From Nonomuraea sp. MG754425 (GTDB lineage: Bacteria; Actinomycetota; Actinomycetes; Streptosporangiales; Streptosporangiaceae): a stretch of DNA of 64,000 bases. This document shows positions 56,105 through 64,000 of the stretch, one piece after another. The notes beneath the pieces are model-generated. The model had not been told where the DNA came from and made no database searches. It saw only the letters and a list, made by a program, of their open reading frames with translations. Every line of letters starts with the position of its first letter. Positions within the stretch are counted from its first letter, which is position 1. The translations under genes were made by a program, and so were the position numbers. The stretch covers positions 24,516 through 88,515 of the forward strand of contig NZ_SSXE01000107.1 in the NCBI RefSeq assembly GCF_021699195.1. Reading direction: 5' to 3'.

Positions 56105-56896
56105 ATGGCCTGGTCCGGGTACGTCGGACGCCGTGCCGGCGCGGCCCTCGGCCAGGTCGGTGACCTGTTCGTCATCGTGCTGGAGGGCCTGCGCCGGAGC
56201 TGGGACGTCAGGCGCTGGTGGTGGGAGTTCGTCGACCAGTGCTGGTTCCTGGCCCGCGTCACCAGCGTCCCCGTGCTGCTGGTCGCCCTGCCCCTGGGCG
56301 CCACCGTGGCCTTGCAGGTGGGCGAGCTGGCCCGGCAGCTCGGCGCCGGCTCGGCCACCGGCAGCGCCGTCTTCGTCGGCCTCATCCGCGAGGTGGCGCC
56401 GCTGGCCAGCGCGCTGCTGATCTCCGGCGCCGGCGGCAGCGCGATGACCTCCGACATCGGCGCGCGCCACATCCGCGACGAGCTGAGCGCGATGGAGGTC
56501 ATGTCGGTCAACCCGATCCATCGCCTGGTCACCCCGCGCATGTGGGCCGCCAGCACGGTCGCGGTGTGCCTGTGCCCGCTGGTCATCGTGGCGGGCGCGG
56601 CCGGCGGCTACTTCTTCAACGTGGTCGTGCAGGGCGTCACGCCGGGCGCGTACTTCGACGGGGCGCTGTCCCTGGTCGTCGCCTCCGACCTGTACGTGAC
56701 GCTGTTCAAGGCGTGGATCTTCGGGTTCGTCGCGGCGGGCGTGGCCTGCTGGAAGGGCATGACGTGCGCGGCCAGCCCGGTCGGGGTGGGCCGGGCGGTC
56801 AACCAGGCGACCGTGGTGACGTTCATGCTGGTGTTCACGTTCAACTACGTGATCTCGGCCGTGTACTTCCTGGCCTACCCGCCGAGGTCGCTCTGA
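56105..56896 (+). CDS. yrbEA: MlaE/YrbE-type permease, first subunit
   Basis: Integral-membrane permease of the Mce lipid-import ABC system, 263 residues. The EExDALxxLG-like MlaE motif appears as IRDELSAMEVMSVNPIHRLVTPRMWA, preceded by APLASALLISGAGGSAMTSDIGA. Five hydrophobic segments. ATG 56105 has GGAGG 5 bases upstream. In Mce systems two YrbE subunits form the channel, driven by an MlaF/MceG ATPase encoded elsewhere. It overlaps yrbEB by one base. Confidence 0.93.
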   Translation: MAWSGYVGRRAGAALGQVGDLFVIVLEGLRRSWDVRRWWWEFVDQCWFLARVTSVPVLLVALPLGATVALQVGELARQLGAGSATGSAVFVGLIREVAPLASALLISGAGGSAMTSDIGARHIRDELSAMEVMSVNPIHRLVTPRMWAASTVAVCLCPLVIVAGAAGGYFFNVVVQGVTPGAYFDGALSLVVASDLYVTLFKAWIFGFVAAGVACWKGMTCAASPVGVGRAVNQATVVTFMLVFTFNYVISAVYFLAYPPRSL

Positions 56897-57750
56897 TGAC
56901 GACCCGGACCGCCGGCCTCAGGATCGCCCTCAGGGGGCGGGACGCCGCCGAGCGGTTCGCGTCGCTGGCCGACTGGCCGCTGTTCGTGTGGAAGGTGCTG
57001 CTCTACTCGGTCCGCGACGTCGTGCTGCGGCTGAAGTACGCCAAGGTCGTCGTCCGGCAGGTCAGCGACGTCGTGGTGGGCGTGGGCGCGACCGTCATCG
57101 GCGGCGGCATGATCTTCGTGGTGTTCACGATGGCGTTCGTCGTGGGCGCCACCGTGGGGCTGCAGGGCTACCAGGGGCTGCAGGCCATCGGCGCGGAGTC
57201 GTTCATGGGGCTGGTCGGCAGCTTCGCCAACGTCCGCGAGATCACCCCGATCATCGCGGCCACGGCGCTGGCGGCGCAGGTCGGCTCGTCGTTCACGGCG
57301 GAGCTGGGCGCGATGCGAATCTCCGACGAGATCGACGCGCTGGAGGTGATGGGCATCAACGCCTTCACCTACCTGATCTGCACCCGGGTGGTGGCCGCGC
57401 TGCTGGCGCTGGTGCCGATCTACCTCATCGCGCTGTTCGCCAGCTTCTTCGCCACCCGGCTGATGTGCACGATGTTGTTCGGGCTCGCGCCCGGCGTCTA
57501 CGACTACTACTTCTACCTGTACCTGCCGGTCAGCGACATCGCGTTCAGCGTCGCCAAGGTCGCCGTGTTCGCCTTCGCCGTCATCGTGATCCACTGCTTC
57601 CACGGCTTCAACGCCACCGGCGGGCCGGTGGGCGTGGGGGTCGCGGCGGGCCGGGCCATCCGCCAGTCGATCGTCACGATCGTGCTGCTCAACCTGCTGC
57701 TGTCGTACCTGTTCTGGGGCGGCGGCGGCAACATACCGCTGACGGGGTGA
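56896..57750 (+). CDS. yrbEB: MlaE/YrbE-type permease, second subunit
   Basis: Second permease of the same system, 284 residues. The MlaE signature reads ELGAMRISDEIDALEVMGINAFTYLICTRVVAALLAL, closer to consensus than in the first subunit. REITPIIAATALAAQVGSSFTAELG precedes it. An N-terminal amphipathic region is followed by five membrane segments. It begins in a TGATG overlap with yrbEA and ends 4 bases before the first mce gene, so the operon is tightly coupled. Confidence 0.94.
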   Translation: MTTRTAGLRIALRGRDAAERFASLADWPLFVWKVLLYSVRDVVLRLKYAKVVVRQVSDVVVGVGATVIGGGMIFVVFTMAFVVGATVGLQGYQGLQAIGAESFMGLVGSFANVREITPIIAATALAAQVGSSFTAELGAMRISDEIDALEVMGINAFTYLICTRVVAALLALVPIYLIALFASFFATRLMCTMLFGLAPGVYDYYFYLYLPVSDIAFSVAKVAVFAFAVIVIHCFHGFNATGGPVGVGVAAGRAIRQSIVTIVLLNLLLSYLFWGGGGNIPLTG

Positions 57751-57754
57751 GCAG

Positions 57755-58768
57755 GTGGGCCGAGCCGATCTTCCCCTCGCCGCCCGGATGGGCATCGCGC
57801 TGGCCGTGCTGGCCGTCTTCGCCGCCGCCGCCCTGTACGCCGTACGCGCCGCCACCGAGGTCCCCGGCACCCGGATCGACGCCGTGTTCGGACGCGCCGG
57901 TCAGGGCCTCGACGCCGGCTCCCCCGTCAAGATCCGCGGCGTCACGGTGGGCGAGGTGACGAACCTGTCGCTGGACGCCAGAGGCCGGGCCGTGGTCACC
58001 ATGCACGTCACCGCCAGGATCCCCAGGAGCACGGTCGCCTCCGTGGAGCCGGCGTCGGTGTTCGGCCCCAAGTTCGTCGGCCTGGAGCCGGGCTCCGGCG
58101 AGAGCACCGGCCCCTACCTGGCCTCCGGCGCGCTCATCACCGAAACCCGCGACCCGCTCGACCTGTCCGACACGCTCGGCGACGCCTACCGCGGCCTGGA
58201 CGCGGTCGATCCGCGCGAGGTCACGGTCATCGTGCACACCCTGGCCAAGGGGCTGGAGGGCCAGGGCAGGGACCTGCGCGAGCTGATCGGCGACGCCGGC
58301 GCCGTCGTGGACGTGGCCCACCGCCAGCGGGAGCGGGCCCGGCGGTTCCTGCACGACGCGGCCCTGCTCGGCACCTCGCTGTCGGACAAGGGCGACGAAC
58401 TGGTCTCCATCTCCTCCGACGTCAACGTCATCACGCCCGGCCTGCTGGAGCGGGCCGACAAGGTGCGCGTCCTGCTGGAGGAGATCGACTCCGTCTCCGG
58501 CCAGGTCACGCACGGCCTGGCCAAGCACCGGCAGAACCTGCGGGCCGGCGTGCACTCCGGCGAACGGGTGGCCGCGCTCATCTACGCCCAGCTCGGCCTG
58601 GCCGGCGACGGCGTGCGCGGCCTGAACACGCTGGTGGACCTGCTCAACGAGCTGATCGAGGCGCCCGGCCCCGGCGACAGCCGCCAGCTCCAGGTGGAGG
58701 CGTTCGTGGCCACCGACGTCTGCGAGCTGATCGTCGGCGCCTGCGGACCGACCGACGGGAGGCGCTGA
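57755..58768 (+). CDS. mceA: Mce family protein A
   Basis: First of six Mce substrate-binding subunits, 337 residues. One N-terminal membrane helix (MGIALAVLAVFAAAALYAV) anchors it. The MlaD/MCE domain follows (TRIDAVFGRAGQGLDAGSPVKIRGVTVGEVTNL, VEPASVFGPKFVGLEPG). A long helical region (residues 140-270) forms part of the periplasm-spanning needle. GTG start. Such hexamers carry sterols, fatty acids or other lipids to the YrbE permease; the substrate here is unknown. Confidence 0.92.
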   Translation: MGRADLPLAARMGIALAVLAVFAAAALYAVRAATEVPGTRIDAVFGRAGQGLDAGSPVKIRGVTVGEVTNLSLDARGRAVVTMHVTARIPRSTVASVEPASVFGPKFVGLEPGSGESTGPYLASGALITETRDPLDLSDTLGDAYRGLDAVDPREVTVIVHTLAKGLEGQGRDLRELIGDAGAVVDVAHRQRERARRFLHDAALLGTSLSDKGDELVSISSDVNVITPGLLERADKVRVLLEEIDSVSGQVTHGLAKHRQNLRAGVHSGERVAALIYAQLGLAGDGVRGLNTLVDLLNELIEAPGPGDSRQLQVEAFVATDVCELIVGACGPTDGRR

Positions 58769-58771
58769 GGC

Positions 58772-59815
58772 ATGGAACGCGTCCGGCGGCGGTGGACGTT
58801 CGTCCGCTTCGTGCTGTTCATCGGCCTGACCGTGTCGCTGATCGTGTTCATCGCCGTGCAGGTCGCTCGGGTGAACACGGGCGGCGGCTACCGGCTGAGC
58901 GCCGTGTTCGACGACGTGTCGGGGCTGGTCGAGGGAGACGAGGTGAAGATCGCCGGCGCGCCGGTCGGCCAGGTGCACACCATCAGGGTCGTGGACGGCC
59001 GGGCCGAGGTGACCATGGAAGTGCAGGACGCGGTCAGGGTGCCGGCCGACACCGAGGCGGCCGTCCGCTGGCGCAACGCCATCGGCCAGCGGGTGATCTA
59101 CCTGCTGCCCGGCACCGCGCGCGACCGGCTGGCGCCCGGGGCGCGCATCACCCGCACCTCCTCGGTCGTCGACATCGGCCAACTGGTCAGCGACCTCGGC
59201 CCGCTCACCCGCAGCCTCGACCCCGAGCAGATCAACCAGCTCCTGACCGCCGCCGCCACCTCGCTCAAGGGCAACGAGCGCGAGATCCCGCGCCTGCTCG
59301 ATAACGTGGACGCCATCACCACCACGGTCAGCGAGCGCAGACGGACCATCCGGCGGCTCCTGGAGGACTACGCCACCGTCACCGGCGTGGTCGCCAAGCG
59401 GGACAAGCAGATCGAGCGGCTCGTGGACAACCTCGTCACCCTGTCGGAGGCGTTCGCCGACAACCGGCGGCTGGTGGACGACGCGCTGGTGGAGCTGTCG
59501 GCCACCTTCCGCACCTCCGACGAGGTGCTCGGCAGGAACGCCGGCGAGCTGGGCCGGCTGGTGGACAACCTGGCCGGGCTGACCGGCGGGATCAGGCGGC
59601 ACGTGAGCGAGGTGGACAAGGTCGTCAGGACGTTCCCGCCGCTGTTCGAGCGGGCGTACTCGTCGGTCAACCGGGGGCACTACTTCATCACCGCGGTCCC
59701 CTGCGTGGCGCTGAACGCCGCGCCCTGCCCGTACGGGATGCAGACGCCGCCGCCGCTGCGCAACCTGCGCGTGCGCAGCGAGAAGGACCTCAGGAAGCTG
59801 CTGGTGGGCCGGTGA
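58772..59815 (+). CDS. mceB: Mce family protein B
   Basis: A 347-residue subunit with an N-terminal anchor helix (FVLFIGLTVSLIVFIAVQVA) and an MCE domain (YRLSAVFDDVSGLVEGDEVKIAGAPVGQVHTI, AVRWRNAIGQRVIYLLPG). The helical region carries heptad-like repeats (LLDNVDAITTTVSERRRTIRRLLEDYATVTGVVAKRDKQIERLVDNL in successive stretches). Two cysteines in CVALNAAPCP near the C-terminus may pair. Ends in an overlap with mceC. Confidence 0.93.
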   Translation: MERVRRRWTFVRFVLFIGLTVSLIVFIAVQVARVNTGGGYRLSAVFDDVSGLVEGDEVKIAGAPVGQVHTIRVVDGRAEVTMEVQDAVRVPADTEAAVRWRNAIGQRVIYLLPGTARDRLAPGARITRTSSVVDIGQLVSDLGPLTRSLDPEQINQLLTAAATSLKGNEREIPRLLDNVDAITTTVSERRRTIRRLLEDYATVTGVVAKRDKQIERLVDNLVTLSEAFADNRRLVDDALVELSATFRTSDEVLGRNAGELGRLVDNLAGLTGGIRRHVSEVDKVVRTFPPLFERAYSSVNRGHYFITAVPCVALNAAPCPYGMQTPPPLRNLRVRSEKDLRKLLVGR

Positions 59816-60840
59816 TGGCGGTCAAGTCCTTCCGCGACAGGAACAAGCACCTCGTCGGCCTGGCGTCCCTGGCGACGCTGGCGGCGGTCCTCGTGGCCAC
59901 GTTCCTGGTCGGCAACCTCGGGCTGTTCGAGGGCGGGTACACCGTGTCGGGCGTGTTCGCCGACTCCGGCGGGCTGCGCACCGGCAACGACGTCCGGGTG
60001 GCCGGGGTGCGGGTGGGCAAGGTCACGGAGGTGCGCGCCGACTACGGCCAGGGCCACGTGGTCGTCACGTGGCGGGTGGACGACGGCGTCCGGCTCGGCC
60101 GCTCCACGCGCGCCGACATCGCCCTGTCCAACCTGCTCGGCGGCCGGTACGTCAAGCTCAGCGGCGCGGTCGCGCCCCCGTACCTCGACCAGCTCCCCGA
60201 GGCCCGGCGGCGCATCCCGGCCGAGCGCACCGGCGTGCCCACGCTGATCAACGACGCCGTCAAGGACGCGACCCGGCTGGTCGAGCGGCTCGACACCGAC
60301 GCCGTGGACGACCTGCTCACCGAGCTGGGCAAGATGGACACCTTCCAGCAGGGCCGCGTCACCCGCCTGCTGGACAACATCGGCGACCTGTCGGAGACCA
60401 TCAGCGACAGCGAGCCGCAGCTCCAGCGGCTGCTCGACAACGGCACGAAGGTCATGGACGTCCTGGAGCAGAAGGACGCGCAGCTCGGACGGCTCATCGA
60501 CGCGGTCGAGATCATGCTGACCGAGCTGCGCGGGCGCCGCGACGAGCTGCGCACGATCCTCGGCGACGGCAGCGACCTCGTGCGGAGCACGACCCGGCTG
60601 ATCACCGAGCACGAGAACACCCTCGTGCAGGTCCTGGACGACACCTCGGCCATCACCACCCGGCTCAGCGGCAGCGGCGAGCGGCTCAACTCGCTGCTGG
60701 CGTGGGCGGGGCCGACGTTCTCCGGGCTGGCCACGATGGGCGGACAGGGGCCGTGGCTGGAGGCCATCGCCACCGGCCTCGGGCCGATCAACCCGGAGGT
60801 GCTGGCCGCCATCGCCAAGGACCGGGGAGGCGACCGATGA
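59815..60840 (+). CDS. mceC: Mce family protein C
   Basis: About 341 residues. An N-terminal anchor (HLVGLASLATLAAVLVATFLVGNLGLF) precedes the MCE domain (YTVSGVFADSGGLRTGNDVRVAGVRVGKVTEV, ALSNLLGGRYVKLSG). The helical segment runs from about 130 to 290. GTG 59812 overlaps the mceB stop; the next codon, ATG 59815, shares one base with it and is an equally good start. Ends overlapping mceD by ATGA. Confidence 0.92.
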   Translation: MAVKSFRDRNKHLVGLASLATLAAVLVATFLVGNLGLFEGGYTVSGVFADSGGLRTGNDVRVAGVRVGKVTEVRADYGQGHVVVTWRVDDGVRLGRSTRADIALSNLLGGRYVKLSGAVAPPYLDQLPEARRRIPAERTGVPTLINDAVKDATRLVERLDTDAVDDLLTELGKMDTFQQGRVTRLLDNIGDLSETISDSEPQLQRLLDNGTKVMDVLEQKDAQLGRLIDAVEIMLTELRGRRDELRTILGDGSDLVRSTTRLITEHENTLVQVLDDTSAITTRLSGSGERLNSLLAWAGPTFSGLATMGGQGPWLEAIATGLGPINPEVLAAIAKDRGGDR

Positions 60841-61862
60841 GACGGCTCACGGCGGTGCTGCTGGCCTGGGTGCTGCTCGCGTCCGCGTGCTCGGCCCCGG
60901 GAACCGGCCCGTACCGGCTGGTGGCGATCTTCGAACAGGCGCCCTCCCTGTACGAGGAGGCGCGGGTGAAGGTGATGGGCCTGGACGCCGGGTACGTGGA
61001 CCGGATCCGGATCGCCGGCGACAAGGTGCGGGTGGAACTGCGGATCGACGCGCGGGTGCCGCTGCCGGCCGACGTCAAGGCCGTGGTCGCGCCGCAGAAC
61101 ACGCTCGGCGAGCGCAACGTCGTGCTCTACCCGCCGTGGACGCCCGGCAAGAGCCGCGTCCGGCCCGGCTCGACGATCCCGCTGGAGCGCACCGACCTGC
61201 CGGTGGAGATCGACGAGGCGCTCGACGCGTTCACCGAGCTGACCGACGCGCTCGACGACGACCAGCTCGGCAAGGTGGCCGGCGACCTGGCCGACGGGGT
61301 CAGGGGACACGGCAGGACGATCAACAACGCCCTCGCCGACACCTCCGAGCTCACCGGCGTGCTGGCCAAGCAGGACCAGCAGCTCGTGGACCTGGCCGAG
61401 GGCCTCAACAAGCTGGCCACCAGCCTCAACAAGCGCGAGAGCCAGGTGACCGGCGCCGTCGACGCCTTCTCCGAGGCCGCCGCCATCCTCGCGGACGAGC
61501 GGCGGCGGCTGCGCGGCTTCGTCTCGTCCATGGCCGGGTTCGTCCGGCGCGGCGACGTGATCATCGAGCAGTACGCGAAGCGGCTGCCCCAGGCCGCGAC
61601 CACGCTGGCCGAGCTGGTGCTGACGGTCCGGGCCAACAGCGCGGCCACCGCGCGGGCGGTCAAGGGCGCGGCCGACTTCGCCGACGTGCTGATCGACTCC
61701 TGGGACCGGAAACAGCACGTGCTGAAGATCCGCGTCGTGCTGAACGCGATGACCAGGGCCTGGCTGACACCCCTGTTCGACGCGCTGAACCTGGGCGAGG
61801 TGCCGTGCCTGCCCGGCGGGCTGAGCAACTGCCCCTTCGAACGGCGGAGGGACACACGATGA
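60837..61862 (+). CDS. mceD: Mce family protein D (lipoprotein)
   Basis: A 341-residue Mce subunit with a lipoprotein signal, LLASACSAP, cysteine near residue 18, so it is lipid-anchored rather than helix-anchored. The MCE domain contains YRLVAIFEQAPSLYEEARVKVMGLDAGYVDRI and APQNTLGERNVVLYP. The rest is coiled-coil-like (LAKQDQQLVDLAEGLNKLATSLNKRESQ in part). In mycobacterial operons the lipoprotein is usually the E subunit; here both D and E carry lipoboxes. Confidence 0.92.
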   Translation: MRRLTAVLLAWVLLASACSAPGTGPYRLVAIFEQAPSLYEEARVKVMGLDAGYVDRIRIAGDKVRVELRIDARVPLPADVKAVVAPQNTLGERNVVLYPPWTPGKSRVRPGSTIPLERTDLPVEIDEALDAFTELTDALDDDQLGKVAGDLADGVRGHGRTINNALADTSELTGVLAKQDQQLVDLAEGLNKLATSLNKRESQVTGAVDAFSEAAAILADERRRLRGFVSSMAGFVRRGDVIIEQYAKRLPQAATTLAELVLTVRANSAATARAVKGAADFADVLIDSWDRKQHVLKIRVVLNAMTRAWLTPLFDALNLGEVPCLPGGLSNCPFERRRDTR

Positions 61863-62857
61863 TCGCACGGCTGGCCGCAGGGGCGGCGGCACTGGCCCTG
61901 ACCGCGGCCTGCTCGCTGCAGACGCTCGGCGCGACCACCGGCGACCTGACCCTGCACGCCGTCTTCGACGACGTCCAGAGCCTGGTGGCCGGGCACAGCG
62001 TGCAGATCTCCGACGTGCGGGTCGGCACCGTCACCGGCATCCGCCTGGACGGCTACCGGGCCAGGGTCACCATGTCGGTCCAGTCCGCGCACCGGGTGCC
62101 CGAGGGCAGTACCGCCACCGTGGCCAAGACGTCCGTGCTGGGCGAGAACTACGTCCAGCTCACCCCGCCGCCGGGCAAGGACCTGGCCGCGGGGCCGTAC
62201 CTCAAGGACGGGGCCACGATCTCCGAGACGTCCGTGGAGCCGGACATCGAGCAGGTCACCGCCAAGGCCGGGCCGCTCATCGAGGCGCTCGGCGCGCAGG
62301 ACGTCAACGCCGTCCTCGACGCGGCCTCGACCGCCTTCGCCGGGCAGGGCGACACGGTGAACCGGCTGATCAGGCAGACCGCCGAGGTCACCGACGCCTA
62401 CGCCGCCGCCCGCCGCGACCTCGGCACCTCCATCGACGCCCTGGCCCGGCTCGGCGACGACCTCGCCGAGGGCAGCGCGGAACTGGACCGGCTGCCGGGC
62501 ACGCTGGCCGCGGCCACCGAACGCCTCGCCCACGGGCGCGGGCACGTCAAGAAGACCATCGTCGCCCTGACCAAGCTCGCCGAGCAGGCCAACCTCACCG
62601 TCTACCCGCGCCACGCGCGGCGGCTGCGCACGCTGCTGCGCGAACTGGAGGCCGTCTCGACGTCCATGCAGCGGGGCAAGGAGGACCTCAAGGCGCTGGT
62701 GGCCGAACTGCAGGCGTTCATCGACACGCCGCCGATCACCGTGAACGGGCAGGTGCTGATCTACGTGTGGCTGAAGGGCCTGTTGCCGTCCGTGCGCGGG
62801 ACCCCCGTGCGCCGGCCGGGCGGGGACTTCGGCCTGCTGCTGGAGCCGCCGCGATGA
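61859..62857 (+). CDS. mceE: Mce family protein E (lipoprotein)
   Basis: A 332-residue subunit with a clear lipobox (LALTAACSLQ, Cys near residue 19). The MCE domain is LTLHAVFDDVQSLVAGHSVQISDVRVGTVTGI, with VAKTSVLGENYVQLTPP. It keeps the helical needle region. ATGA overlaps join it to mceD and mceF. Equivalent to mycobacterial LprK-type Mce lipoproteins by position. Confidence 0.93.
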   Translation: MIARLAAGAAALALTAACSLQTLGATTGDLTLHAVFDDVQSLVAGHSVQISDVRVGTVTGIRLDGYRARVTMSVQSAHRVPEGSTATVAKTSVLGENYVQLTPPPGKDLAAGPYLKDGATISETSVEPDIEQVTAKAGPLIEALGAQDVNAVLDAASTAFAGQGDTVNRLIRQTAEVTDAYAAARRDLGTSIDALARLGDDLAEGSAELDRLPGTLAAATERLAHGRGHVKKTIVALTKLAEQANLTVYPRHARRLRTLLRELEAVSTSMQRGKEDLKALVAELQAFIDTPPITVNGQVLIYVWLKGLLPSVRGTPVRRPGGDFGLLLEPPR

Positions 62858-64000
62858 GACACCGCATCTACCTGAACATCGGCTTCTTCGTGCTGCTGGG
62901 GGTCGTCATGACCGTCTGGGCGTTCAGCACGATCATCCGGCTGGACGCGGTGGAGCGGCCGTACCGGGTCTCGGCCGAGTTCGTCTCCTCCCCCGGGCTG
63001 ATCCGCGGGTTCGACGTGGCGTACCTGGGGGTCCGGGTCGGCCGGATCGGCGACGTCCGGCTCGCGCCCGGCAGGATCGTCGTGGTGCTGGACATCGACC
63101 GGGAGATCCGGCTGCCGAAGGGCGTCACGGCCGAGGTGCGCCGCCGCTCGGCCATCGGGGAGCCGTACGTGGCGCTCTCGCCGCCCGCCACCGGCGTCAC
63201 CGGGCCCGCCCTCGCCGCCGGCGACACGATCCCGCTGGCCAGGACGACGGTCCCGCTCGACTACAAGAAGCTGTTCGAAGGGGTTGGCAAGCTGCTGAAC
63301 GCGATCCCGCCCGAGGACGCCGAGACCGTCGTGCACGAACTGGCCGTCGCCCTCGACGGGCGGGCGCCCTCGATCAGGAACATCATCGACGACGCGCACT
63401 CTCTGACCGGCACCCTCGCCGACCACACCGAACTGCTCGACGACCTGTCGGTGCAGCTCACCCGGCTCACGCACACGCTGGCCGGCAGACGCGGCGAACT
63501 GGCCTCCGGCATCTCGGACCTGAGCACGGTGACGGCGGCGCTGCGGGAGTCCCGCGCCGACCTGAACGCCTTCCTCGACCAGGGGCCCGGCGTGTTCGGG
63601 CAGCTCGACGCGGCTGTACGGGCGTCGCGGCCGGGCTTCTCGTGCCTGCTGACGGCGACCGGGCTGCCGCATCAGCCCGTCTTCTCGGCCGCCACCGAGC
63701 GGAACGTGCACCGCCTGCTGAGCATCGTGCCGACCGCGCTCAGCCTCGCCGACGACATCACCGACCGGCGCGGCGACACGGTGTACGGGAAGGCGGCGTT
63801 CGTCTTCAGCGTGCCGGGCGGGCCGACGCCGGCCGAGGAGTACGCCGGGGCTCTCGGGGCGCCGTCGGTGCCCCGGCCGCGCTCGTGCCCGGACCGCGCG
63901 CCCGAACCGGACGCCGCCTCCCGCGCCTCCTCCCGCGCCTCCTCCCGCGCCTCCTCCGATGCCGATGCCGACACCGACACCGGCGCCAGGCCGTCCGACC
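62854..64000 (+). CDS. mceF: Mce family protein F (3' partial)
   Basis: Last Mce subunit visible, 382 codons before the right edge without a stop. It has an N-terminal anchor helix (IYLNIGFFVLLGVVMTVWAFSTII), an MCE domain (YRVSAEFVSSPGLIRGFDVAYLGVRVGRIGDV, VRRRSAIGEPYVALSPP) and a helical region. A low-complexity tail begins near residue 345 with Pro/Arg, then Ser-Arg-Ala-Ser repeats and Asp/Ala/Thr pairs. It overlaps mceE by ATGA. Confidence 0.92.
   Translation, partial: MRHRIYLNIGFFVLLGVVMTVWAFSTIIRLDAVERPYRVSAEFVSSPGLIRGFDVAYLGVRVGRIGDVRLAPGRIVVVLDIDREIRLPKGVTAEVRRRSAIGEPYVALSPPATGVTGPALAAGDTIPLARTTVPLDYKKLFEGVGKLLNAIPPEDAETVVHELAVALDGRAPSIRNIIDDAHSLTGTLADHTELLDDLSVQLTRLTHTLAGRRGELASGISDLSTVTAALRESRADLNAFLDQGPGVFGQLDAAVRASRPGFSCLLTATGLPHQPVFSAATERNVHRLLSIVPTALSLADDITDRRGDTVYGKAAFVFSVPGGPTPAEEYAGALGAPSVPRPRSCPDRAPEPDAASRASSRASSRASSDADADTDTGARPSD
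63922..63981. repeat. Coding tandem repeats in the mceF tail
   Basis: Three exact 12-bp copies of CGCGCCTCCTCC (63922-63957) are followed by GATGCC twice and GACACC twice. They encode Arg-Ala-Ser-Ser units and an acidic stretch, a slippage-prone C-terminal tail. Confidence 0.85.

Overview
The window is very GC-rich DNA (G or C at most third codon positions). It has many GTG/TTG starts, many 1-4 bp stop/start overlaps, F420-type and Mce-type genes, a sigma-B-like partner-switching cluster and a T7SS-type RHS toxin. This points to a soil actinomycete, most likely a Streptosporangiaceae-like genus such as Nonomuraea. The genus is inferred from gene content only.

Layout. (1) 1-4759, plus strand: tripartite tricarboxylate transporter (TctC-B-A), a universal stress protein and a glucarate-dehydratase-type enolase. 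(2) 4769-16644, minus strand: a GntR regulator preceded by two enolase-superfamily genes that both lost their N-terminal domain at the same internal point, a P450 / ferredoxin-reductase fusion / F420-type oxidoreductase operon, and an IclR - lactonase - FAH hydrolase - FAD/Fe-S lactate-type dehydrogenase operon. The enolases, lactonase, hydrolase and dehydrogenase look like a non-phosphorylative sugar-acid pathway. (3) 16738-17938: a small secreted protein, a SnoaL-like protein and a VOC protein. (4) 18030-22371: a lower-GC, decayed integrative element beside tRNA-Pro(GGG). It holds an orphan antitoxin, truncated toxin, DUF5919 and GntR genes, a tyrosine-recombinase C-terminus, an intact XRE regulator with a divergent two-gene operon, and a run of GC-rich stem-loops.

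(5) 22560-28707: four small, mostly unknown genes, then a complete sigma-B-type partner-switching module (anti-sigma kinase, sigma factor, STAS protein, GAF-ANTAR protein, PAS/GAF/PP2C protein). The PP2C protein has lost several metal ligands. (6) 28817-34783: a GT4 glycosyltransferase, then an RHS toxin with an ADP-ribosyltransferase-like tip and an overlapping candidate immunity gene. (7) 34943-43412: an alpha/beta hydrolase, PucR regulator divergent from proline dehydrogenase and P5C dehydrogenase, GlxA-type AraC regulator, DJ-1 protein, and ArsR regulator divergent from an MFS exporter across a nested dyad. (8) 43469-51018: Ser/Thr kinase, acyltransferase, DhaKLM, a TPP enzyme/cyclase pair and a secreted esterase-like protein. 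(9) 51224-56000: NarL-type two-component system, an anchored repeat-linker protein, a CBS protein and an M24 peptidase. (10) 56105-64000: a yrbEA-yrbEB-mceABCDEF operon running off the right edge.

The strongest leads for something new are the RHS/ART toxin with its overlapping partner, the metal-site-degenerate PP2C inside an otherwise complete partner-switching module, the run of stem-loops in the decayed element, and the paired identical truncations of the tandem enolases. No CRISPR array, IS element or rRNA was seen.
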